A stretch of 33,659 nt of DNA from an uncultured Oscillospiraceae bacterium (GTDB lineage: Bacteria > Bacillota > Clostridia > Oscillospirales > Oscillospiraceae), in the NCBI GenBank assembly GCA_947624395.1, contig CANQKA010000015.1:1-33659 (forward strand), given 5' to 3'. The position numbers were made by a program, and so were the translations under genes. The notes below the pieces were generated by a model. That model was not told where the DNA came from. It was given only the letters and a program-made list of their open reading frames with translations, and ran no database searches. Numbering within the stretch: the first letter of the stretch is position 1; each line of letters starts with the position of its first letter. Below are positions 16,198-24,309 of this stretch, piece by piece.

Positions 16198-17679
16198 TCA
16201 AATCATGTCCAAATACAGGTTGCCGTATTCGTAGGCCCAATTGTCGCAGCTGTAGTCCACGGACATGGCGTTCTTTATCACGGTATCCAGAGCGGGTCTG
16301 TCCGCGTACAGGGCCAGGGCGCGGCGGACCGCGTCGGCCATATCGTAACCGTCCATGCGGGAGAAGGTGATGCCGGTGCCCTCGCCGGTGTACATGTTGT
16401 AAGGCTGGACCGTGTCTCTCAGGCCGCCGGTCTCCCGCACGATGGGGATGGTGCCGTAGGCCATGGCGATGAGCTGGGAGATGCCGCAGGGCTCGAACCA
16501 GGAGGGCATGAGGAAGAAGTCGCACCCGGCGTAGATGTGGTGGCTCAGGTCGTCGTCGTAGCCAATCCAAGCGCAGGCCCGGCCGGGGTGCCGGTCCTCC
16601 AGGCCCCGCAGCCAGTCCTCGTATTTCTTGTTGCCGTTGCCCAACAGGACGAAAGCCACGTCGTTGTCCCAGAGAAGCTGGTCCATGGCGGCCATCACAA
16701 GCTCCAGACCCTTCTGCTCCGCCAGACGGGTGACCATGCCGATCAGGGGCCGGTCCGGGGCCACCTCCAGACCCGTTTCCTCCATGAGCCGGGCCTTGCA
16801 GGCCGCCTTGCCCTTCATCTTGGAGGCGGTGTAGTTGGCGGGGATGCGCTTGTCCGTGCCGGGACGCCAGACGCTCTTGTCGATGCCGTTGACGATGCCG
16901 GTCACGTCGCCCCGGAAGCTGAGCACGCTCTCCAGGCCCTCGCCGTACTCCCAGGTGCATATCTCCCGGGCGTAGGAGGGACTGACCGTGTTGACCCGGT
17001 CGGCCATCACGCACCCGGCCTTCAGGAAGGATGCCATGCCATAGCGCTCCATGAGCCCCAGGCAGCCGTCCGGGATGGACAGGAAGTCCTGCACGAAGTC
17101 AAATTTGCACAGGCCCTGGTAGGCGATGTTGTGGATGGTCAGGAGGGTGCGGGTGCTGCCCAGGGCGGACTCTATGTACTGGGTCTTCAAAAGCAGGGGC
17201 AGCATGCCAACGTGCCAGTCGTTGCAGTGTATCACGTCGGGTATGAAGTCCAGACGGAACAGGGCCTCCGCCACGGCGCGGGTGAAGTAGGCGTACTGCT
17301 CGCCCTCCCGGTCGGGGATGTAGATGGGGCCGGAGAAGTATTCCTCGTTCTCGATGAGCCAGATGCAGACCCCGTCCAGCATCAGCCGGTTCACGCCCAC
17401 GAACTTGTTCCGCCAGCCCAGGGATACATAGAAGCTGAAAAGATATTCCACCTGGTCGCCGTATTTGTCCTTGATGACCTTGTGATAGGGGATCATGACA
17501 CGGGCGTCAATGCCCAGCTTGTTGAGATATTTCGGCAGGGTGCCCACCACGTCGGCAAGCCCGCCGGTCTTGGCCAGGGGCGCGCACTCGGCGGCGGTCA
17601 GCAGGATGCGCATCGGTCGGTCCAGGCCCTTTTCGGAGGCCCGGATCGCCAGAAGATTTCTCATTTCCTTCATTTGCAT
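16198..17679 (-). CDS. glgA: Glycogen synthase
   Basis: MRILLTAAECAPLAKTGGLADVVGTLPKYL; GT5-type C-terminus; GAGGAGG SD lies in the end of the upstream glgB remnant. Confidence 0.96.
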   Translation of the reverse strand: MQMKEMRNLLAIRASEKGLDRPMRILLTAAECAPLAKTGGLADVVGTLPKYLNKLGIDARVMIPYHKVIKDKYGDQVEYLFSFYVSLGWRNKFVGVNRLMLDGVCIWLIENEEYFSGPIYIPDREGEQYAYFTRAVAEALFRLDFIPDVIHCNDWHVGMLPLLLKTQYIESALGSTRTLLTIHNIAYQGLCKFDFVQDFLSIPDGCLGLMERYGMASFLKAGCVMADRVNTVSPSYAREICTWEYGEGLESVLSFRGDVTGIVNGIDKSVWRPGTDKRIPANYTASKMKGKAACKARLMEETGLEVAPDRPLIGMVTRLAEQKGLELVMAAMDQLLWDNDVAFVLLGNGNKKYEDWLRGLEDRHPGRACAWIGYDDDLSHHIYAGCDFFLMPSWFEPCGISQLIAMAYGTIPIVRETGGLRDTVQPYNMYTGEGTGITFSRMDGYDMADAVRRALALYADRPALDTVIKNAMSVDYSCDNWAYEYGNLYLDMI

Positions 17680-17685
17680 GGCGTT

Positions 17686-19077
17686 TTACTCCTCCTCAAG
17701 TTCAAAAAATTGCGCGGAAAGGGGCGGCAGGTTCAAACGGGCCCGCTGGGCAAACGCTCCAAAGGGCTCGGACTCATACTGTATCTCCGGCAGCAGGCAG
17801 CCCCAGCCGCCGAAGCGCTCGTCGTCGCTGTTCAGAAGGGGCTTCAACCGGCCGGGGTAGGGCAGGCCCATGAGATAGCCCTCCCAATACATGGGGGAGA
17901 AGTTGCACACGCACACCACCGGCCTGGCCCGCTCCACGTTCCGGGACCAGCGGATAAAGGCCACGGCGTTGCGCTCCCTGTCGTCCCGGTTCAGCCAGGT
18001 GAAGCCGTCCCAGCTGTCGTCGATCTGCCAGAGGGCGGGCCGGTCCAGATCTTGCCCAGCATGGAGCCCTTGCCGTAGACCACCTCGTCATGGGAATAGG
18101 CCAGGATAAACCGCTCGCTGAACGAGTATTCCATGGGCAGGATCAGCTTGTGGTGCTCATAGACCTTATACACCGGGTCCTTGCTGCAGTACTCCAGGGT
18201 GTCGTGCATGAAGCCCATGTTCCACTTGAAATCGAATCCCAGGCCCCCGTACCGGACCGGCGCGGTGATGCCGGGGAAGGCGGTGGACTCCTCCGCCACG
18301 GTGATGGCGCCGGGAAAACGCTCCTTCACGGCGGAATTGAGCTGTTTAGAAATCCAGGGCGTCATAGTTGATGTTGCCGCCGTCTTTGTTGGGCAGCCAC
18401 TCGCCGGAGCGGCGGCCATAGTCCAGGTAGAGCATGGAGCTGACCGCGTCGCACCGCAGGCCGTCCACGTGGTATTCCCTCAGGAAAAACAGGGCGGAGT
18501 CGATCAGGAAGCCGCGCACGTCGGGGCTGGCGTAGTCGAACACCAGCGTGCCCCACTCGGCGTGCTCGCCGATACGGGGGTCGGCGTATTCATAGAGCGG
18601 CGTTCCGTCGAACCGGGCCAGACCGTGCTCATCCTTGGGGAAGTGGGCCGCCACCCGATCCACGATCACGCCCGCGCCCGCCTGGTGAGGATGTCCACGA
18701 AGGCCATAAAGTCCTGGGGCGTACCGTACCGGCTGGTGGGGGCGAAATAGCCCGTCACCTGATAGCCCCAGCTGCCCACGAGATGTTGATGGGGCTGGTT
18801 TGCCAGTCCTCCCGCATCCAGGTCCCGTCCGACCAGCCGTAGTTATCGATGTCCCAGACCTTGGACCCGGTGGCGGGGCCGGTCTCGGCGTGGAAGGCGA
18901 AGGGGTCCGCCTTTTGTACGCACCGGCCGTCCGGGCCGGTGATGGCGTATTTATAGACCTGGCCGTGCTGGACCCAGGGGACGCGGGCGGTCCAGTAGCC
19001 CTCCCGATCCCTGGTCATCGGCGCGGAGGCGAGGTCCCAGTAGTTGAAGTCCCCCACCACGGAGACGGCCAAAGCCC
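17686..19077 (-). pseudogene. Degraded 1,4-alpha-glucan branching enzyme (second glgB copy)
   Basis: Four out-of-frame fragments (18755-19072, 18346-18669, 17991-18419, 17686-17964) align in order to the intact neighbour GlgB; internal deletions near 18780 and 18052, indels near 18345 and 18685, N-terminus missing. Confidence 0.93.
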
Positions 19078-20952
19078 TTATTTCTTTGCCTTGCCCGGTT
19101 TTTTCTCCTCCTCGTAGACGAAATACTGGGCGGAAAGGGGCGGCAGGCCCAGGTGGACCCGGTGGTCAAACTCCCGGAAGCTCTTGGCCTCGTATTTCTT
19201 CCGGGGCAGGGCATGTCCCGTGCCGCCGAAACGGACATCGTCGCTGCTCAGCAGCTTTTTGAGCCGGCCATTGCCGGGTAGGCCGATGACGTAATCGTCG
19301 TAGAACATGGGGGTGAAGTTGCACACGCACACGATGGGCTTGGCGTTCTTCCGGTCCTTGGGCCAGCGGATGAAGGCGATGGAGCTCTTGTCCCGGTCGT
19401 CGGGGTTCAGCCAGGAGAAGCCCGACCAATCGTCCTCGATCTGCCACAGGGCCGGCTGGTCGATGTAGAGTCTGCCCAGAGCGGCGCAGTAGTCCTGCAT
19501 GGCCCGGTGCTTGGGATAGTCCAGCAGCATCCAGTCCAGCTGCTTTTCGTAGTTCCACTCGGTGAACTGCGCAAACTCCCCGCCCATGAAGGTCAGCTTC
19601 TTGCCGGGGTGGGCGAACTGGTAGCCGTACAGGGCCCGGAGGTTGGCGAACTTGTCGTCGTAAAGGCCGGACATCTTCTGGACCATGGAGCACTTGCCGT
19701 GGACCACCTCGTCGTGGGAATAGGCCAGGACATAGTACTCGGAGAAGGCGTACATCATGGAGAAGGTGATCTTGTCGTGGTTGTAGGAGCGGAAGTAGGG
19801 GTCCAGCTTGAAGTAGTCCAGGGTGTCGTGCATGAAGCCCATGTCCCACTTGAAGGTGAAGCCCAGGCCGCCGTCGGAAACGGGGGCGGTGATCTTCGCG
19901 TAGGCGGTAGATTCCTCCGCCACGGTGAAGCAGCCGGGGCAAAGGTCCAGTACGGCGGTGTTCAGCTGCTGCCAGAAGGAGTGGGCGTCGTAGTTGATGT
20001 TGCCGCCGTCTTTGTTGGGCAGCCACTCGCCGGAGCGGCGGCCATAGTCCAGGTAGAGCATGGAGCTGACCGCGTCGCACCGCAGGCCGTCCACGTGGTA
20101 TTCCCTCAGGAAAAACAGGGCGGAGTCGATCAGGAAGCCGCGCACGTCGGGGCTGGCGTAGTCGAACACCAGCGTGCCCCACTCGGCGTGCTCGCCGATG
20201 CGGGGGTCGGCGTATTCATAAAGGGTCGTGCCGTCAAACCGGGCCAGACCGTGCTCGTCCCGGGGGAAGTGGGCCGCCACCCAATCCACGATCACGCCGA
20301 TGCCCGCCTGGTGCATCGTGTCCACAAAGGCCATAAAGTCCTGGGGCGTGCCGTACCGGCTGGTGGGGGCAAAGTACCCCGTGGCCTGGTAGCCCCAGCT
20401 GCCCACAAAGGGGTACTCCGTCACCGGCAGCAGCTCCACATGGGTATAGCCCATCTTCCGGCAGTATTCCGCCAGGATGGGCGCGATGTTTTTGTAGTTG
20501 GGGAAAGTCTCGCCGTCGGAAAGCCGCCAGGAGCCCAGGTGGACCTCATACACGTTCATGGGTGCGGTGCGGGGCTGGGCCTTGCGCCGGGCCTTCATCC
20601 AGGGACTGTCGCCCCACCTGTACCCGCCCAGGTCCCAGACCCTGGAGCCGGTGGCAGGGCCGGTCTCGGCGTGGAAAGCGTACGGGTCCGCCTTCAAGAT
20701 GCACCGGCCGTCCGGGCCGGTGACGGCGTATTTATATATCTGCCCGTGCAGGGCGGTGGGCACCGTCGCCGACCAGTAGCCCTCGAGATCTCGCTCCATG
20801 GGCGCGGCGGCCGGGTCCCAGCCGTTGAAGTCGCCCACCACGGATACGGCACGGGCGTTGGGCGCCCAGACCTGGAAGGTATATCCCTTCCGGGCCTTGT
20901 GGCAGCCCAGGACCTCATGGGCCCGGTATGTACAGTCGTTCAGAACGCTCAT
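19078..20952 (-). CDS. glgB: 1,4-alpha-glucan branching enzyme (intact)
   Basis: GH13 branching-enzyme motifs [56 protein letters not shown]; 624 aa. Confidence 0.96.
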   Translation of the reverse strand: MSVLNDCTYRAHEVLGCHKARKGYTFQVWAPNARAVSVVGDFNGWDPAAAPMERDLEGYWSATVPTALHGQIYKYAVTGPDGRCILKADPYAFHAETGPATGSRVWDLGGYRWGDSPWMKARRKAQPRTAPMNVYEVHLGSWRLSDGETFPNYKNIAPILAEYCRKMGYTHVELLPVTEYPFVGSWGYQATGYFAPTSRYGTPQDFMAFVDTMHQAGIGVIVDWVAAHFPRDEHGLARFDGTTLYEYADPRIGEHAEWGTLVFDYASPDVRGFLIDSALFFLREYHVDGLRCDAVSSMLYLDYGRRSGEWLPNKDGGNINYDAHSFWQQLNTAVLDLCPGCFTVAEESTAYAKITAPVSDGGLGFTFKWDMGFMHDTLDYFKLDPYFRSYNHDKITFSMMYAFSEYYVLAYSHDEVVHGKCSMVQKMSGLYDDKFANLRALYGYQFAHPGKKLTFMGGEFAQFTEWNYEKQLDWMLLDYPKHRAMQDYCAALGRLYIDQPALWQIEDDWSGFSWLNPDDRDKSSIAFIRWPKDRKNAKPIVCVCNFTPMFYDDYVIGLPGNGRLKKLLSSDDVRFGGTGHALPRKKYEAKSFREFDHRVHLGLPPLSAQYFVYEEEKKPGKAKK

Positions 20953-21006
20953 CTCGCTCTCCCCCTATGACAGAATTGACGGTTCTCAGTCACCTTGACT
21001 AAATCT

Positions 21007-21035
21007 ATCATATACCATCCGGGGAGATTTTTCAA
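21007..21035 (-). promoter_or_regulatory. Predicted glgB operon promoter
   Basis: Minus strand TTGAAA (21035-21030), 17-bp spacer, TATGAT (21012-21007). Confidence 0.65.
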
Positions 21036-21038
21036 TAA

Positions 21039-21067
21039 TTGACAGATAAAAGATGTTATATTACAAT
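21039..21067 (+). promoter_or_regulatory. Predicted plus-strand promoter reading antisense into the SSB-like gene
   Basis: TTGACA (21039-21044), 17-bp spacer, TACAAT (21062-21067). Confidence 0.5.
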
Positions 21068-21077
21068 GAAAAAAGCG

Positions 21078-21680
21078 TTATATCGGGAACACGTCGGCGG
21101 CGGATACCTCGAAGGCCTGACGCTGGAAGCTCTCGCCGTCGATGACCTTGGTATAGGCGCGGCTCTGCAGTCTGCCCCGGACGCAAAGCTGGGTCCCCAT
21201 GGGCGAGCCGGCCACGTCACGGGCCTGCTGGCCCCAGGCGATGACCGGGATGTAGTCGCTGCGGCGGTAGCGGCGGGCCACGGCCAGGATGAGGTCGCAT
21301 ATCTCCCGGCCCATGGGCGTTACCCGCAGCACCGGCTCCTTGCACAGGTTGCCGGTGAGCGTGATGCGGTTGTCATCCTCGCCGCCGGGGGAGAGCTCCC
21401 GGGCGAAGACCGTCAGCACCAGCTTGTTCCCCACGCCGCTTTTGTTGTTGAACGAGCGAAGCTCGCCCGTTACGCGCACCGGGCCGGATTCCAAAAGTCC
21501 GTCCTGGGGCAAGAGCGATTCCCGGACCACGATGTTCAGCGTGTCCGCCGTGCCGCTCAAGCGGCAGGTCCGCAGGGGGAAGGTGAAGAACCGGATGCCC
21601 CGGCTCTCGTGGGAATAGCGGGGGAGGGCGGTCACTGTGCCGCACAGCTCCGCCCGGTTGGCGACATATACCTCGTCCAT
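21078..21680 (-). CDS. Single-stranded DNA-binding protein-like with two OB folds
   Basis: Second half NRITLTGNLCKEPVLRVTPMGREICDLILAVARRYRRSDYIPVIAWGQQARDVAG is SSB-like; first half (NRAELCGTVTALPRYSHESRGIRFFTFPLRTCRLSGTADTLNIVVRE) has the same layout. Confidence 0.82.
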   Translation of the reverse strand: MDEVYVANRAELCGTVTALPRYSHESRGIRFFTFPLRTCRLSGTADTLNIVVRESLLPQDGLLESGPVRVTGELRSFNNKSGVGNKLVLTVFARELSPGGEDDNRITLTGNLCKEPVLRVTPMGREICDLILAVARRYRRSDYIPVIAWGQQARDVAGSPMGTQLCVRGRLQSRAYTKVIDGESFQRQAFEVSAADVFPI

Positions 21681-21781
21681 GGACGCACCTCACAAGCGTT
21701 GATATCCAAGCTTATGAGGCGGCGTTTTCGGATATGAAAACAAATGCGCGGCGCGATGTGCGCCGCAAAAGGAGGAAAATT

Positions 21782-22525
21782 ATGGACATCAGCGAGATCC
21801 TGCGCAAGTGCGACCACACCCTGCTGCGGCAGGACGCCACGGTGGCCGAGATACGGCAGCTGTGCGACGAGGCCATCCGCTATAACTGCGCCAGCGTGTG
21901 CATCCCGCCCTGTCACGTGGCCGGGGCCAAGCGCTATGTGGGCGCGAAAATGGCCATCTGCACCGTGATCGGCTTCCCCAACGGCTACAACACCACGAAA
22001 ATCAAGGTCCAGGAGGCCCGGGACGCCATCGCGGGCGGCGCGTCCGAGATCGACATGGTCATCAACCTGGCCATGGTCAAGGACGGCTGCTGGGACGATG
22101 TGCTCCGGGAGATCGTGGCCCTGCGGGACGCCACGGAGGGCTATATTTTGAAGGTCATCATCGAGACGTGCCTGCTGACCGAGGACGAGAAAAAGAAGCT
22201 GTGCGAGATCGTCAGCTCCTCCGGCGCGGACTATATCAAGACATCCACCGGCTTTTCCACCGGCGGCGCTACCCGCGAGGACGTGCAGCTGCTGCGGGCC
22301 TGCTGCGGGCCACACGTGAAGGTGAAGGCCGCCGGCGGCATCAAGACCATCCAGGACGCCGAGGACATGATCGCCCTGGGGGCGGACAGGCTTGGCACCA
22401 GCCGCATCGTGAAGCTGGCCATCGAGATGGAAAAGGCCGCCGTGGCGGCTATGCCCACCCCCGCCGCGCCAGCTACGGCCCCGGCGCCTGCTGAGGCGGA
22501 GAGCTCACAGCCGTCGGAATACTGA
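21782..22525 (+). CDS. deoC: Deoxyribose-phosphate aldolase
   Basis: EIDMVINLAMVKDG, LKVIIETCLLTEDEK, ADYIKTSTGFSTGGAT, VKAAGGIKT; GGAGG upstream. Confidence 0.96.
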   Translation: MDISEILRKCDHTLLRQDATVAEIRQLCDEAIRYNCASVCIPPCHVAGAKRYVGAKMAICTVIGFPNGYNTTKIKVQEARDAIAGGASEIDMVINLAMVKDGCWDDVLREIVALRDATEGYILKVIIETCLLTEDEKKKLCEIVSSSGADYIKTSTGFSTGGATREDVQLLRACCGPHVKVKAAGGIKTIQDAEDMIALGADRLGTSRIVKLAIEMEKAAVAAMPTPAAPATAPAPAEAESSQPSEY

Positions 22526-22894
22526 GGCGTGCAGAAACCGGGCCAGGGCGCAGCCAGGTACGCTCAGTATGAACCAGAAGAACGTATACCGGGCGCAGAC
22601 CTGGCCGTATAAATTTGCCGGCCGGTTTGAATAGTCCCACACGTTCCAGCCCAGCTTCACGTTGACCACCGCCCCCGTGACGAACTCCACGGCGGTGGTC
22701 AGCGCCGCGCTCAGGGCGTACTGGCCCAGCGGGGGCAGACCGCTGGCCGTGGCGGTCAGGTACATGAGCAGAAAGCTGGCCCCGCCGGCCAGGAGCATGG
22801 TCCAGTGGGTCCGGCCCCGCCACAGAAGCTCCAGGGCCCCGTAGGCAATGCCGCCCAGAAGAAAGACGGTCAGAAATTCAAGTTCCCTTGTCAT
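22505..22894 (-). CDS. Small membrane protein, putative ABC-transporter type IV family (CmpB-like)
   Basis: FLLGGIAYGALELLWRGRTHWTMLLAGG...VKLGWNVWDYSNRPANLYGQVCARYTFFW; several TM helices. Start codon uncertain. Confidence 0.75.
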   Translation of the reverse strand: MTRELEFLTVFLLGGIAYGALELLWRGRTHWTMLLAGGASFLLMYLTATASGLPPLGQYALSAALTTAVEFVTGAVVNVKLGWNVWDYSNRPANLYGQVCARYTFFWFILSVPGCALARFLHASVFRRL

Positions 22895-22929
22895 ATGCTG
22901 ATTTTTCCCGCGTGATGGGAAAAATAGAC

Positions 22930-22958
22930 TTGACAAAAGCGGCCGGGACTGGTATATT
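22930..22958 (+). promoter_or_regulatory. Promoter of infC-rpmI-rplT
   Basis: TTGACA (22930-22935), 17-bp spacer, TATATT (22953-22958). Confidence 0.88.
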
Positions 22959-22964
22959 ATCAGG

Positions 22965-23095
22965 GCAAAAGCAGGACGTCTGGTATCCGTCCTCGCCCGG
23001 CCGCCGATGGTGCGCGCCGAGGCCCGAACCTTTTTCCCTGTGGGAGAAAATGTGTTTGTGCGCGGATACGGCCTGTATCCGCGCTTTTGTTATGA
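22965..23095 (+). ncRNA. infC leader with attenuator (probable L20-type leader)
   Basis: GCGCGGATAC-GGCCT-GTATCCGCGC-TTTTGTTAT terminator (23060-23093); GTATCCG at 22983-22989 can pair with the terminator 5' arm CGGATAC as an antiterminator. Confidence 0.75.
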
Positions 23096-23116
23096 TCAAA
23101 AGGAGGTGCTCTGGCA

Positions 23117-23680
23117 ATAGCGAACGTGACGCATCCTCTCAACGAGGATATTCGGGAACCGCAGGTCCGCCTGATCGGCGAGGATGGAGAGCAGCTGGGG
23201 ATCATGTCCTCGGAGGAAGCCCTGCAGATCGCCCAGGAGCGGGAGCTGGATCTGGTCATGATCTCCCCGGTGGCAAAGCCCCCGGTGTGCAAGGTCATGG
23301 ATTACGGCAAGTTCCGTTTTGAACAGGCCAAGCGGGAAAAAGAGGCCCGAAAGAACCAGCATGTCATCGAGGTCAAGGAGATACGCATGTCGCCGTCCAT
23401 CGGCGAGAACGACTTCTTGGTCAAGCTTCGCAACGGCCAGAAGTTCCTGGCCGAGGGGAACCGTCTGAAGGTAACGGTGCGGTTCCGCGGCCGTGAAATG
23501 GCCCACACCGATTTGGGCAAACAGCTTTTGGAGCGGTTTGCGGCGGAGTGCGGCGAGATCGCCAAGTTGGACAAGGGCGCGAAGCTGGAGGGCCGGCTCA
23601 TGACCGAGTTCCTCTCGCCCAAGGCCCAGACACCCCAGAAGAAACAGCCAAAGGAAGAAAAAGCAAAGGAGACAAATTGA
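23117..23680 (+). CDS. infC: Translation initiation factor IF-3 (start uncertain: ATA 23117 or CTG 23111; GTG 23126 less likely)
   Basis: NEDIREPQVRLIGEDGEQLGIMSSEEALQIAQERELDLVMISPVAKPPVCKVMDYGKFRFEQ. Confidence 0.93.
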   Translation: MANVTHPLNEDIREPQVRLIGEDGEQLGIMSSEEALQIAQERELDLVMISPVAKPPVCKVMDYGKFRFEQAKREKEARKNQHVIEVKEIRMSPSIGENDFLVKLRNGQKFLAEGNRLKVTVRFRGREMAHTDLGKQLLERFAAECGEIAKLDKGAKLEGRLMTEFLSPKAQTPQKKQPKEEKAKETN

Positions 23681-23681
23681 G

Positions 23682-23885
23682 ATGCCGAAGCTGAAAACAC
23701 ACAGCGCTTCCAAAAAGCGCTTCTCCCTGACCAAGAACGGCAAGGTCAAGCGTGCCCGCGCCTACAAGAGCCATCTGCTCAACGGCCACGGCAAAACCAC
23801 CAAACGCAAGCGCGGCCTCCGCAAGGGCGCTTACGCCGCCAGCGCCAACGCTGCCACGGTCAAGCGCATGATCCCGTACAAATAA
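23682..23885 (+). CDS. rpmI: 50S ribosomal protein L35
   Basis: MPKLKTHSASKKRFSLTKNGKVKRARAYKSHLL. Confidence 0.97.
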   Translation: MPKLKTHSASKKRFSLTKNGKVKRARAYKSHLLNGHGKTTKRKRGLRKGAYAASANAATVKRMIPYK

Positions 23886-23900
23886 GGAGGATAACGAAAG

Positions 23901-24254
23901 ATGGCACGTATCAAGGGCGCGATGATGACGCGCAAGAGAAGAAATAAGATCCTCGGCATGGCCAAGGGTTACTGGGGCAGCAAGTCCCGGCATTATAAGA
24001 TGGCCAACCAGGCCGTCATGAAGAGCCTCCGCTACGCCTATGTGGGCCGCAAGCAGCGCAAGCGCGATTTCCGCCAGCTGTGGATCGCCCGTATCAGCGC
24101 GGCCTGCAAGCTCAACGGCATGAACTACTCTACCTTTATGCACGGGCTGAAGCTGGCCGGTATCCAGATGAACCGGAAGATGCTGTCCGAGACCGCGATC
24201 AACGACCCCGCGGCGTTTACGGCGCTGGTGGAGAAGGCAAAAGCCTCCCTTTAA
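23901..24254 (+). CDS. rplT: 50S ribosomal protein L20
   Basis: [65 protein letters not shown]. Confidence 0.97.
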   Translation: MARIKGAMMTRKRRNKILGMAKGYWGSKSRHYKMANQAVMKSLRYAYVGRKQRKRDFRQLWIARISAACKLNGMNYSTFMHGLKLAGIQMNRKMLSETAINDPAAFTALVEKAKASL

Positions 24255-24264
24255 AAGTTCTGAA

Positions 24265-24294
24265 AAGGGCGCGTGCGAACGCGCCCTTGCTTTA
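24265..24294 (+). terminator. Intrinsic terminator of infC-rpmI-rplT
   Basis: AAGGGCGCGT-GCGA-ACGCGCCCTT followed by GCTTTAT. Confidence 0.8.
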
Positions 24295-24309
24295 TAGATG
24301 GCCATTCCC

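Noticed and set aside
18090-18750. Possible separate small proteins in the 17.7-19.1 kb region
   Set aside because: Each fragment aligns in order to the adjacent intact GlgB, so they are pieces of one pseudogene rather than genes.
19507-20970. 487-aa plus-strand ORF opposite glgB (and similar ORFs at 16537-18078, 24890-26359, 29118-30665, 30894-32084, 32252-33268)
   Set aside because: All mirror conserved minus-strand genes and show repetitive Val/Gly/His/Ala-rich composition typical of shadow ORFs.
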